A stretch of 12,396 nt of DNA from CAYLPT01 sp964385645 (GTDB lineage: Bacteria; Armatimonadota; Hebobacteria; Hebobacterales; Hebobacteraceae): positions 1 through 12,396 of the forward strand of contig CAYLPT010000103.1 of NCBI GenBank assembly GCA_964385645.1, given 5' to 3'. Below, in pieces: positions 1 to 5,766 of the stretch. A model generated the notes under the pieces. The model made no database searches. It saw only the letters and a program-made list of their open reading frames with translations, and had not been told where the DNA came from. How positions within the stretch are numbered: the stretch's first letter is position 1; the number at the start of each line of letters is the position of its first letter. The position numbers were made by a program, and so were the translations under genes.

Positions 1-27
1 GGAAATGCGTGGCCAGGAGGGGTGTCC

Positions 28-558
28 ATGACAGTGTCGCCCGAGGAGAGGGAGCGCGCGGAGGAATGGCTCTCCGCGGCCCGGCGCCTGGGCGCGGCGG
101 AGGCGAAGCTGGTTAGCCCGGCCAGCGTGGTCACCGCGCCGTGGGTGAGGCTCAAGTGCCAGTTCGGGTGCGGGGGCTACGGCCGACGGCTGACGTGCCC
201 GCCACACTCGCCCACGCCCGAGCTGACGCGGGCGGTGTTGGGCTGCTACCGGACGGCGGTGCTCGTGCACTGCCCGGGCGAGGGCAATTGGCGCTCCATC
301 AAGCGCGTGGTGGCCGACCTGGAGAGGGAGATCTTCCTCGCCGGGCACTACAAGGCGTTCGCCTTCGGTTCGGGGCCCTGTGATCTGTGCGACGAGTGCC
401 CGCTCGACTACTGCGTGCACCCGGCACAGGCGCGCCCGGCGATGGAGGCCGCCGGCATTGACGTCTTCGCCACCGCCCGCGCCAACGGCTTTCCCATCGA
501 GGTGGTCAGGGACCGGTCCTGCCCGCAGCACTACTACGGGCTGGTGCTGATCGAGTGA
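28..558 (+). CDS. DUF2284 family cysteine-rich putative metal-binding protein
   Basis: The 176-residue protein matches the DUF2284 (predicted metal-binding protein) pattern. An N-terminal half carries C44-x3-C48-x8-C57 within the stretch KCQFGCGGYGRRLTCPPHSP, and a second cluster carries C118-x2-C121-x2-C124-x4-C129 (GPCDLCDECPLDYC); a further Cys lies at 165. The paired clusters suggest zinc or Fe-S binding, but the biochemical role of the family is not established and no function is assigned. The start chosen is ATG at 28: an AGGAGG at 15-20 sits 7 nt upstream. An in-frame GTG at 22 lies only 1 nt from that Shine-Dalgarno sequence and is unlikely. No signal peptide or membrane segment is seen, so it is probably cytoplasmic. 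It converges on the dehydrogenase gene with 6 nt between the two stop codons. The identity is fairly secure; the function is unknown. Confidence 0.85.
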   Translation: MTVSPEERERAEEWLSAARRLGAAEAKLVSPASVVTAPWVRLKCQFGCGGYGRRLTCPPHSPTPELTRAVLGCYRTAVLVHCPGEGNWRSIKRVVADLEREIFLAGHYKAFAFGSGPCDLCDECPLDYCVHPAQARPAMEAAGIDVFATARANGFPIEVVRDRSCPQHYYGLVLIE

Positions 559-564
559 GCCGCG

Positions 565-1506
565 CTAGTACCCCTCCCGCTTGTCCACCACGTTGAGCAG
601 TTCCTCTCCGGCCAGGAAGCGGCGGAGATTCTCTCCGAACAGGGCCATGATCCGCTCGTGGGAGCGGGGCGAGCCGCCCGCGGTGTGGGGGGTGATGAGC
701 ACATTGGGCAGCCCCCACAGAGGGCTTTCGGGGGGTAGGGGCTCCTGCTCGAAGACGTCCAGCCCGGCGCCGGCGATGGCGCGCTCCTGGAGCGCGGCGA
801 CCAGCGCCGCCTCGTCCACCAGGCCGCCGCGGCCGACGTTGATGAGGTAGGCCGTGGGCTTCATTCGGGCGAGCTGCGGGGCGCCGATCAGGCGCCGTGT
901 CTGCGGCGTCAGGGGCGTGCAGAGGGCCACGTAGTCGGCCTCGGCGAGCAGCCAGTCGAGCTGTTCATGCCCGCGCACCTCGTCCACATAGCCGCCCCCC
1001 AGCTCCGGTCGGCGCCGTGTGCCGATCACGCGCATGTCGAGCGCCTTCGCCCGCCGTGCCGCCTCCGCGCCGATGCCGCCGAGCCCGACGATCCCGAGGG
1101 TCCGGCCCGCCAGCTCGTCGGGCTCGACCCAGTCCCAGCGGGCCTCGCGCTGGGCGCGCAGGGCGCGGTCGAACCGCCGCGAGAAGTGGAGCACGAAGGC
1201 CATGATGTGCTCGGCGATGGGGATGGCATAGATGCCGGCGGCGTTCGTAAGCACGATCGGGCTGGCGACGAAGTCCCGGGTGAGGAAGCGCTCCACGCCC
1301 GCGCCCCAGGACTGGACCCACTTGAGGTTGGGGGCCGCCCGCCACAGCTCGTCCGACCAGCGCCCGGCGTAGACCACCTCCGCCTCGGCCGCCCTCTCCA
1401 GAGCCTCCTCGAGCGTGGTCGCTTTCTCCACCACCAGCGAATCGCTCACCGAGCGGATCCGCTCCAGGTCCGCCTCCGCCATGTCGTGGCTGATCAGCAC
1501 CTTCAC
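565..1506 (-). CDS. D-2-hydroxyacid dehydrogenase, NAD(P)-dependent
   Basis: The 313-residue protein has the full architecture of D-isomer-specific 2-hydroxyacid dehydrogenases. The Rossmann motif GLGGIG is at 141-146. The catalytic triad is visible as R226 (NVGRGG), E255 (LDVFEQEPL) and H274 (ITPHTAGG). After the second nucleotide-binding strand the sequence reads IGTRRRP with no acidic residue; in this family basic residues there favour NADPH over NADH (inference). The substrate is not readable; glyoxylate/hydroxypyruvate reductase-like or phosphoglycerate dehydrogenase-like enzymes are possible. It lacks the C-terminal ACT region of long SerA proteins. The start is GTG at 1506, with AAGGAG about 10 nt upstream inside the last codons of the polyprenyl synthase gene. 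Only 6 nt separate the two genes, so they are probably cotranscribed and translationally coupled. Confidence 0.9.
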   Translation of the reverse strand: MKVLISHDMAEADLERIRSVSDSLVVEKATTLEEALERAAEAEVVYAGRWSDELWRAAPNLKWVQSWGAGVERFLTRDFVASPIVLTNAAGIYAIPIAEHIMAFVLHFSRRFDRALRAQREARWDWVEPDELAGRTLGIVGLGGIGAEAARRAKALDMRVIGTRRRPELGGGYVDEVRGHEQLDWLLAEADYVALCTPLTPQTRRLIGAPQLARMKPTAYLINVGRGGLVDEAALVAALQERAIAGAGLDVFEQEPLPPESPLWGLPNVLITPHTAGGSPRSHERIMALFGENLRRFLAGEELLNVVDKREGY

Positions 1507-1512
1507 CGCCGC

Positions 1513-2562
1513 TTAGCTCCTTCTCTTCAGTAGATCCACCGCCAGGGCGCGCAGGTTCGCGGCCGGGCCTGGCGAGAGCGCCGTCTCCTCGAGCCGGCTC
1601 AGAGCCTGGTGCGCGGCCTCCTGTGCGAGCTGCTCGCAGCGCGCTCGCGCGCCGATCGCCTCGAGCTCGGCGGCCAGTGAGGCCGTGTCCTCGTCGCTCA
1701 GGTCGGCGGCGCGGAGTCGCTCAGCCACCCGCCGGGACGCCTCTGGCGAGGCCTGCGTCAGCGCCAGGACGACGGGCAGCGATCGCTTGTTGCGGCGCAG
1801 GTCACTGCCGACCGGCTTGCCCAGCTCGGCGGCCTCGCCCCAGATGCCGAGCAGATCGTCGCGGATCTGGTAGGCCGTCCCTAGCCGGCGCCCATAGTCG
1901 TCAAGTGCTTGGACCGTGGCCGGCGGCGCGCCGGCGGCGAGGGCGCCAGTGCGGGCGGCCGCGGCGAACAAGGAGGCTGTCTTGAGCGATACCATGTCGA
2001 GGTAGTCGGCGACCGTGACGTCGTCGCGCCCCTCGTAGGAGAGATCGAGGTCCTGCCCCTCGCACACGGCCAGGGCCGCCCGGTTCAGCTCGTTCAGTGC
2101 TGCTGCGGTGCGCTCAGCAGGCACGCCCAGCTCGCCAAGGCGGGCCAGGGCGAGGTTCGCGAGGGCAAAGACGGCGTCCCCGGCGGTCATCGCTCGTCCC
2201 GCACCCCACAGGCGCCAGGCGGCAGGCCGACCGCGGCGGAGCTCGTCGCGATCGGCGATGTCGTCGTGGAGGAGGGTGAACGCGTGGAGCAGCTCGACGG
2301 CCGAGGCGGCGGGTAGGGCCACCTCCAGGCGGCCGCCGGCCGCCTCGCAGCAGAGCACGCAGAGCGTGCCGCGGACCGCCTTGCCGCCGCCGGCGCGGCC
2401 GCGCCGGCCCTCGGCGTCCGCCAGGCCAAGGTGGTAACGGACGATTCGGTAGAGGGCGCGGTCCGGCCGCGCATCAAGCAAGCGCTCGATATCCTCCTGG
2501 ACGAGCGTCCGGTAGTGGGTGAGAATGTCATCTGCAGTGCCCTGCGGGGGCCTGTCAACCAT
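1513..2562 (-). CDS. Polyprenyl (probably geranylgeranyl-type) diphosphate synthase
   Basis: This is a trans-isoprenyl diphosphate synthase that condenses isopentenyl diphosphate with allylic diphosphates. With the ATG at 2562 it is 349 residues. The first Asp-rich motif is at 100-110 (DDIADRDELRRG); the second region reads YQIRDDLLGIWG at 231-242, so it is DDLLG rather than DDxxD, a variant I associate with actinobacterial-type members. It is followed by GKPVGSDLRRNKRSLP. An aromatic residue (F95) lies five positions before the first motif, which has no two-residue insertion; this resembles type I geranylgeranyl synthases and suggests a C20 product (inference). The reading frame stays open to 2814, but that would overlap the divergent csp promoter, leader and start, so the start at 2562 is preferred. 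The Shine-Dalgarno sequence is weak and the start is uncertain. It is the first gene of a pair with the downstream dehydrogenase. Confidence 0.88.
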   Translation of the reverse strand: MVDRPPQGTADDILTHYRTLVQEDIERLLDARPDRALYRIVRYHLGLADAEGRRGRAGGGKAVRGTLCVLCCEAAGGRLEVALPAASAVELLHAFTLLHDDIADRDELRRGRPAAWRLWGAGRAMTAGDAVFALANLALARLGELGVPAERTAAALNELNRAALAVCEGQDLDLSYEGRDDVTVADYLDMVSLKTASLFAAAARTGALAAGAPPATVQALDDYGRRLGTAYQIRDDLLGIWGEAAELGKPVGSDLRRNKRSLPVVLALTQASPEASRRVAERLRAADLSDEDTASLAAELEAIGARARCEQLAQEAAHQALSRLEETALSPGPAANLRALAVDLLKRRS

Positions 2563-2660
2563 GCCTGCGGGGTTCGCCCCTCGGCGCGGGATTTCCTCGC
2601 TGAGCGCGCCCTGGAGCCGCTGGGCCGCGACGGGCTCGGCCTGCCGAAGCGTCGGGACGG

Positions 2661-2689
2661 TTGACAGGCAAGCGATTTGGTGGTATGTT
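2661..2689 (+). promoter_or_regulatory. Strong sigma70-type promoter of the cold-shock gene
   Basis: A consensus -35 TTGACA (2661-2666), a spacer of exactly 17 nt and a -10 TATGTT (2684-2689) preceded by TGG (extended -10) point towards csp. The predicted transcription start is near 2696, giving a leader of about 110 nt before the GTG at 2807. The promoter lies inside an open extension of the divergent polyprenyl synthase frame, which argues that the extension is not coding. Seen in sequence; activity is inferred. Confidence 0.8.
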
Positions 2690-2695
2690 TGCGCC

Positions 2696-2820
2696 GGTCG
2701 GGTTCTGCCCGCACTCAGGACAGGTCTGAGCGTGGCGTGAAGAACTGCCAGTGCTGCTGTCAGACTTCGGCCGGCGACGTTCAGACTGCGGAAAGGAGTG
2801 GTCCCAGTGGCCACTGGCAG
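2696..2820 (+). promoter_or_regulatory. Structured csp leader with alternative pairings over the start codon
   Basis: The predicted leader contains several mutually exclusive pairings. CTGCCAGTG at 2745-2753 is perfectly complementary (9 bp) to CACTGGCAG at 2812-2820, just after the start codon. The latter segment is also half of a 14-bp perfect palindrome, CCAGTGGCCACTGG (2804-2817), which contains the GTG start (2807-2809) and could fold as CCAGT-GGCC-ACTGG. Upstream, CTCAG (2714-2718) can pair with CTGAG (2726-2730). The overlapping GTCTGA (2724-2729) can instead pair with either copy of TCAGAC (2760-2765 or 2781-2786). cspA-type mRNAs are known to have long refolding leaders; switching here is inference. 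Confidence 0.5.
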
Positions 2821-3010
2821 GGTGAAGTGGTTCGACGACGCGAAGGGCTACGGGTTCATCGAGACCGACCAGGGTGATGTCTTCGTGCACTACTCCGCCA
2901 TCGTCACCACCGTGCCCGGTCGTCGGACGCTGTACGAGGGCCAGGAGGTCGAGCTCGAGGTGACCGCTGGTCCCAAGGGCCTCAAGGCCGCGAACGTTCG
3001 CGTCGTCTGA
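2807..3010 (+). CDS. Cold-shock domain protein (CspA family)
   Basis: This 67-residue protein is a complete single cold-shock domain that binds single-stranded RNA and DNA and acts as an RNA chaperone in the cytoplasm. RNP1 is KGYGFIE at 13-19 and RNP2 is DVFVHYSA at 24-31 (Tyr where Phe is commoner). The opening MATGRVKWFDDAKGYGF is typical. The start is GTG at 2807: AAAGGAG at 2792-2798 lies 8 nt upstream, and the homologous N-terminus begins here; an in-frame GTG at 2798 overlaps that Shine-Dalgarno sequence and is rejected. The gene has its own near-consensus promoter and a leader of about 110 nt with alternative foldings, so post-transcriptional control is likely. It is followed on the same strand by an RRM protein after a 240-nt spacer. 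Confidence 0.95.
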   Translation: MATGRVKWFDDAKGYGFIETDQGDVFVHYSAIVTTVPGRRTLYEGQEVELEVTAGPKGLKAANVRVV

Positions 3011-3250
3011 ACCTGAGGCGGCAGGGTCACACCGCCCGCGGGGAGCCGCGTCAGCGAGTGCGACCCGCGCCCTCGCGCTGCCGAGCCCGAGGCCCAGCAG
3101 GGGCCGCGGTGGCGAAGGCGAATAGGCTTCGAGTCTGGGGACAGCCGGCGCCAGGACTCCCGTTGTGTCTCCCCCAGGTTCGGCTCCTTGCCGGCCGGCG
3201 AACCGAGAACCAGGGTCGCGCGCCTCGGTCCGACCAAGGGGAGAGCATTC
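3011..3250 (+). other. Spacer between csp and the RRM gene with small hairpins
   Basis: No gene is seen in these 240 nt. Just after the csp stop there are two adjacent hairpins: GGCGG/CCGCC (3017-3021 with 3032-3036) and CGCGG-GGAG-CCGCG (3037-3050). Neither is followed by a T-run, so they could be a weak terminator, an attenuator or an mRNA 3' stabiliser. Further on, GGTTCG (3177-3182) can pair with CGAACC (3199-3204). No convincing promoter for the RRM gene was found, so read-through from the csp promoter is plausible. Confidence 0.4.
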
Positions 3251-3520
3251 GTGGGCAAGCATGAGGCCACCGTCTACGTTGGAAACCTGCCCTGGCGCAC
3301 CACCGAAGACGACCTGGCGCGGCTGCTGCAGCCCTTCGGGCCTGTGCTCGATGCGCGCGTCATCCAGGACCCGATCACCGGGCGCTCGCGGGGGTACGGG
3401 TTCGTGGAGCTGAGCTCGCCCGAGCACGCCGGCCGGGCCGTCTCCGAGCTCAACGGCATGATGCTGGACGGCCGGCCCCTGACCGTAGGGCCCGCGCGCC
3501 CCAAGCGCCCATATCGCTGA
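3251..3520 (+). CDS. Single-RRM RNA-binding protein
   Basis: The 89-residue protein is essentially one RNA recognition motif. RNP2 is VYVGNL at 8-13 and RNP1 is RGYGFVEL at 47-54, with the aromatic positions needed for RNA stacking present (Y9, Y49, F51). A short basic tail (PARPKRPYR) follows. It resembles the small bacterial and cyanobacterial RRM (Rbp-type) proteins, some of which are cold-induced; its RNA targets are unknown. The start is GTG at 3251, supported by the purine-rich AAGGGGAGAG at 3236-3245 and by the fact that the RRM fold begins a few residues later; upstream in-frame residues look non-coding. It follows a cold-shock protein on the same strand and converges on the pyrimidine phosphorylase with 9 nt between stops. 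Confidence 0.93.
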   Translation: MGKHEATVYVGNLPWRTTEDDLARLLQPFGPVLDARVIQDPITGRSRGYGFVELSSPEHAGRAVSELNGMMLDGRPLTVGPARPKRPYR

Positions 3521-3529
3521 GCCTCGGCC

Positions 3530-4831
3530 TCAGGCCCCGACCACCCCCGCCAGCCGCGGGGCAGGGGCCGGGGCCTCGGGGCCCACCGATAGCGCGCGCT
3601 CGATCCGCTCGACCGTGGCCGCCAGCGCCCCCGACGCGCCGCAAGGAGCGATCACCGTCGCCGCCGGCTGGCCCTCCATCCTGTCCCCCACCTTCGCCCG
3701 CAGCAGCACTCCGCACTGTGCTCGCGCTGCCGGCCCTACCGCCTCCTTCAGGTCTCGCACCGCGGACCCGACCGCCCGCGCCTCCACTGCCGTGAGGTAG
3801 CCCTCCCCGGGGGGGTACGCGGGTCTCTCCTCCACCTTCCCGATGAGGGCCGCGGGATCATCCAGCGCGGTTGCCGAGCCACCCTGGGCGGCGATCATCG
3901 CGCGGAGCGTGGGCAGCCCTCGCCCTTCGGCCAGCGCGGCGCGCGCCCGCGCCCGCCCCTCCTCAGCATGGGGCGCCGCGCCGGCGACCGCGAGCATGTG
4001 GCCGGCCAGCATCTCGCACAGCTCGGCCAAGTCGGCTGGCCCCCGGCCGGCAAGCGTCTCGATGGCCTCCACCATCTCCGCGGCGTCGCCAACGGCCCGC
4101 CCCAGCGGCTCGTCCATGCGCGTGATCAGGGCCACCACTCGCCGGCCCGCTCGCTCGCCGATCGCCACCATCGCCTCGGCCAGCTCTCGCGCCTGCCGGA
4201 GGTCGCGCATGAACGCGCCCGAGCCCACCTTCACGTCCAGCACGATCCCCTGGGCCCCGACCGCGAGCTTCTTGCTCATCACTGAACTGGCAATGAGCGG
4301 GATGCTCTCCACGGTGGCGGTGCGATCCCGGAGCGAGTAGATCAGCCGATCCGCCGGGGCCAGACGATCGCTCTGGGCGGCGATGGCGACCCCTACCTCT
4401 GCCACCTGCTGGAGGAAGCGATCCGGCGACAGCTCGGCGGTAAGCCCGGGGATGGTCGTGAGCTTGTCTATCGTCCCTCCGGTGTGGCCCAGCGCCCTCC
4501 CCGACATCTTCGGCACCCGCACCCCGAGCGCGGCGACCAGGGGGGCGACCACGAGGGTCGTCTTGTCGCCCACCCCGCCGGTCGAGTGCTTGTCCGCCGT
4601 TGGCCCGCCGACGGCGCTCAGGTCGAGCTGCTCGCCTGTCTCGACCATCGCCATGGTCAGGTCGGCCGTCTCCCGCGCGCCCATCCCTCGCAGGAAGATC
4701 GCCATCAGCAGGGCCGCCATCTCGGCCTCGGATACTTGCCCGCTCACGAAGCCAGAGACGGCCCGCGAGATCTCCTCCTTCGTCAACTCGCCGCCGTCGC
4801 GCTTGCTCGCGATCGCCGCCGTGATCGCCAC
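3530..4831 (-). CDS. Pyrimidine-nucleoside phosphorylase / thymidine phosphorylase
   Basis: This cytoplasmic salvage enzyme phosphorolyses thymidine or uridine to the base and (deoxy)ribose-1-phosphate. The 433-residue length is normal for the family. Visible motifs are KRDGGELTKEEI (10-21), the phosphate loop KHSTGGVGDKT (81-91), KMSGRALGHTGGTIDKL (108-124), and the base-binding Arg168, Ser183 and Lys187 in YSLRD and IASSVMSKK, at the spacing of the E. coli DeoA residues R171, S186 and K190. The C-terminal alpha/beta domain follows (GEGYLTAVEA at about 342-351). Whether it is a broad PyNP (Pdp) or thymidine-specific (DeoA) cannot be decided. The start is GTG at 4831, with AGGAG 7 nt upstream. 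The last 16 residues are an Ala/Pro-rich tail. It has its own extended -10 promoter and no other nucleoside-salvage gene nearby. Confidence 0.93.
   Translation of the reverse strand: MAITAAIASKRDGGELTKEEISRAVSGFVSGQVSEAEMAALLMAIFLRGMGARETADLTMAMVETGEQLDLSAVGGPTADKHSTGGVGDKTTLVVAPLVAALGVRVPKMSGRALGHTGGTIDKLTTIPGLTAELSPDRFLQQVAEVGVAIAAQSDRLAPADRLIYSLRDRTATVESIPLIASSVMSKKLAVGAQGIVLDVKVGSGAFMRDLRQARELAEAMVAIGERAGRRVVALITRMDEPLGRAVGDAAEMVEAIETLAGRGPADLAELCEMLAGHMLAVAGAAPHAEEGRARARAALAEGRGLPTLRAMIAAQGGSATALDDPAALIGKVEERPAYPPGEGYLTAVEARAVGSAVRDLKEAVGPAARAQCGVLLRAKVGDRMEGQPAATVIAPCGASGALAATVERIERALSVGPEAPAPAPRLAGVVGA
3533..3583. terminator. Nested inverted repeat at the convergent gene ends
   Basis: GGCCCCGA (3533-3540) is complementary to TCGGGGCC (3576-3583). 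Inside lies a compact hairpin, CCCCGC-CAGCC-GCGGGG (3545-3561). The structure is just past the RRM stop and within the last codons of the convergent phosphorylase gene, so it may end transcription from the plus strand. There is no T-tract on either strand, and chance pairing is easy at this G+C content. Confidence 0.25.
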
Positions 4832-4854
4832 CGTTCGCTCCTGTCCCGGCCGGC

Positions 4855-4863
4855 ATTATAGCA
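4855..4863 (-). promoter_or_regulatory. Extended -10 promoter of pyrimidine-nucleoside phosphorylase
   Basis: Read on the minus strand, TGC-TATAAT forms a perfect extended -10 (the hexamer occupies 4855-4860) in the 36-nt gap between the upstream membrane-protein gene and the phosphorylase start. No recognisable -35 is present at 16-18 nt, so the extended -10 would have to carry recognition. The predicted start near 4848 leaves a leader of about 17 nt. Confidence 0.6.
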
Positions 4864-4867
4864 TAGG

Positions 4868-5305
4868 TCACGGCCGGCGCGCGGCGCGCGGCGCGGGATC
4901 GTCGGGGAGCCAGGCGTCGAGGTCGGAGGGATCTTCGGCCTCGGCGAGGCGGCCGGCCGAGGTGAAGGAGGCGGGCGAGAGCGCGGCGGGATCGGAGAGG
5001 CCGCGGCCGGCCTGCGTGAGGCGCTCGACGTCCTTCGCCAGGGCGCGGGCATCGCGGCGCACCACCGCCGCAGCGAGGCCGGCCTGAGCTTTCGCGAGGT
5101 GGACGACCTCTCTTCCGATCGCCAGGTAGAGAGCTACGGCGGCGCACAGCAGGAGCGTTCGGTTGCGCCACCGGGCGCGGCGCTGGGCCCGCTCGGCGCG
5201 CGCGAGGGCGGCGCGATGGCGCAGGTAGGCGCGAGAGGGGTTGATGGAGATGGGCGGCGCACCGAGCCGCGCGCGGACTCGGGGCGCCTGATGTGGCGCA
5301 GACAT
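4868..5305 (-). CDS. Small single-pass membrane protein with predicted coiled coil, unknown function
   Basis: I do not recognise this 145-residue protein. A basic N-terminus (ARAERAQRRARWRNR at about 35-49) precedes one hydrophobic segment at about 50-64 (TLLLCAAVALYLAIG). A heptad-like stretch follows at about 69-97 (HLAKAQAGLAAAVVRRDARA onward), then a Pro/Asp-rich acidic region and a basic end. The positive-inside rule predicts a cytoplasmic N-terminus and an extracytoplasmic coiled coil, the topology of FtsL/FtsB/DivIC-type proteins, but no sequence identity to them is evident. The start is ATG at 5305, with GGAG about 7 nt upstream. It follows another small membrane protein with a similar N-terminal layout by 77 nt and probably ends the rpsF transcription unit. 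Codon-position G+C looks like the neighbouring genes, which supports it being a real gene. Confidence 0.65.
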   Translation of the reverse strand: MSAPHQAPRVRARLGAPPISINPSRAYLRHRAALARAERAQRRARWRNRTLLLCAAVALYLAIGREVVHLAKAQAGLAAAVVRRDARALAKDVERLTQAGRGLSDPAALSPASFTSAGRLAEAEDPSDLDAWLPDDPAPRAARRP

Positions 5306-5382
5306 GGGCCGCTCCAGAGCCTGGATTGCGGTGGGCGTCCCCTGCTACGCCACCAGGTTATTCCACAACCCCGGGCTGCCCC

Positions 5383-5694
5383 TCAGGGGGAGGTCTCATC
5401 GAGGCCCGCGCCGCTCCGGCGCTCTGCATCAGAGCGGATGCGCTGACCCACCCCGCGCACCTGCTGGGCTGCGGAGCTCGCTCTGGCCCGCACGAAGGCC
5501 GCGAGGGCCGGTCCCCACAGGTACGCCGCCGCGGCGAGCAGGACCACCACCAGAGCGCGGAGCGCCCAGCGCCGCCTCGCCGCCTTCACCGCCCGCGCGT
5601 GCGCTCTCCTGGCATAGGCCAGGTCGGAGTCACTGGAGACGTAGTAAGCGGCATCGCGGACAGAGCCGCCGTCCGCCCTGCGCCCTCTCGGCAT
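5383..5694 (-). CDS. Small single-pass membrane protein, possible paralog of its neighbour
   Basis: This is an unrecognised 103-residue protein. It has a very basic segment (ARRAHARAVKAARRRW at 28-43), one hydrophobic helix at about 45-63 (LRALVVVLLAAAAYLW) and a hydrophilic tail containing AAQQVRGVGQRIRSDAE. The start chosen is ATG at 5694 because GAGGAGG lies 7 nt upstream; the reading frame is open to 5730, but an ATG there would put a Shine-Dalgarno sequence inside the gene. The segment from residue 26 (AYARRAHARAVKAARRRW) parallels residue 26 onwards of the next gene (AYLRHRAALARAERAQRRAR), both running into a hydrophobic helix, which suggests distant paralogy. It lies 72 nt after the PGI/PMI gene on the same strand. 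Confidence 0.6.
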   Translation of the reverse strand: MPRGRRADGGSVRDAAYYVSSDSDLAYARRAHARAVKAARRRWALRALVVVLLAAAAYLWGPALAAFVRARASSAAQQVRGVGQRIRSDAERRSGAGLDETSP

Positions 5695-5735
5695 CTCGCG
5701 CCTCCTCGAAAGCGCCGGGTGCGTCCTCACTGCTC

Positions 5736-5744
5736 TTCATACCA
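5736..5744 (-). promoter_or_regulatory. Weak candidate extended -10 before the small membrane-protein pair
   Basis: On the minus strand TGG-TATGAA lies in the 72-nt gap between PGI/PMI and the first small membrane-protein gene, about 42 nt before its start. No good -35 exists at 17 nt. It could give these genes independent expression, but the match is only partial. Confidence 0.25.
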
Positions 5745-5766
5745 CAGCCGGAGCGCGCGTCGCCGT

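Noticed and set aside
2563..2814. N-terminal extension of the polyprenyl synthase to 433 residues
   Set aside because: The extension covers the csp promoter, leader and start, shows no family similarity, and the synthase is full length from 2562.
5306..5382. Possible small RNA gene or terminator between the two membrane-protein genes
   Set aside because: Only very short stems (for example GGTT/AACC) are present, with no T-run or promoter; the space contains the Shine-Dalgarno sequence of the downstream gene.
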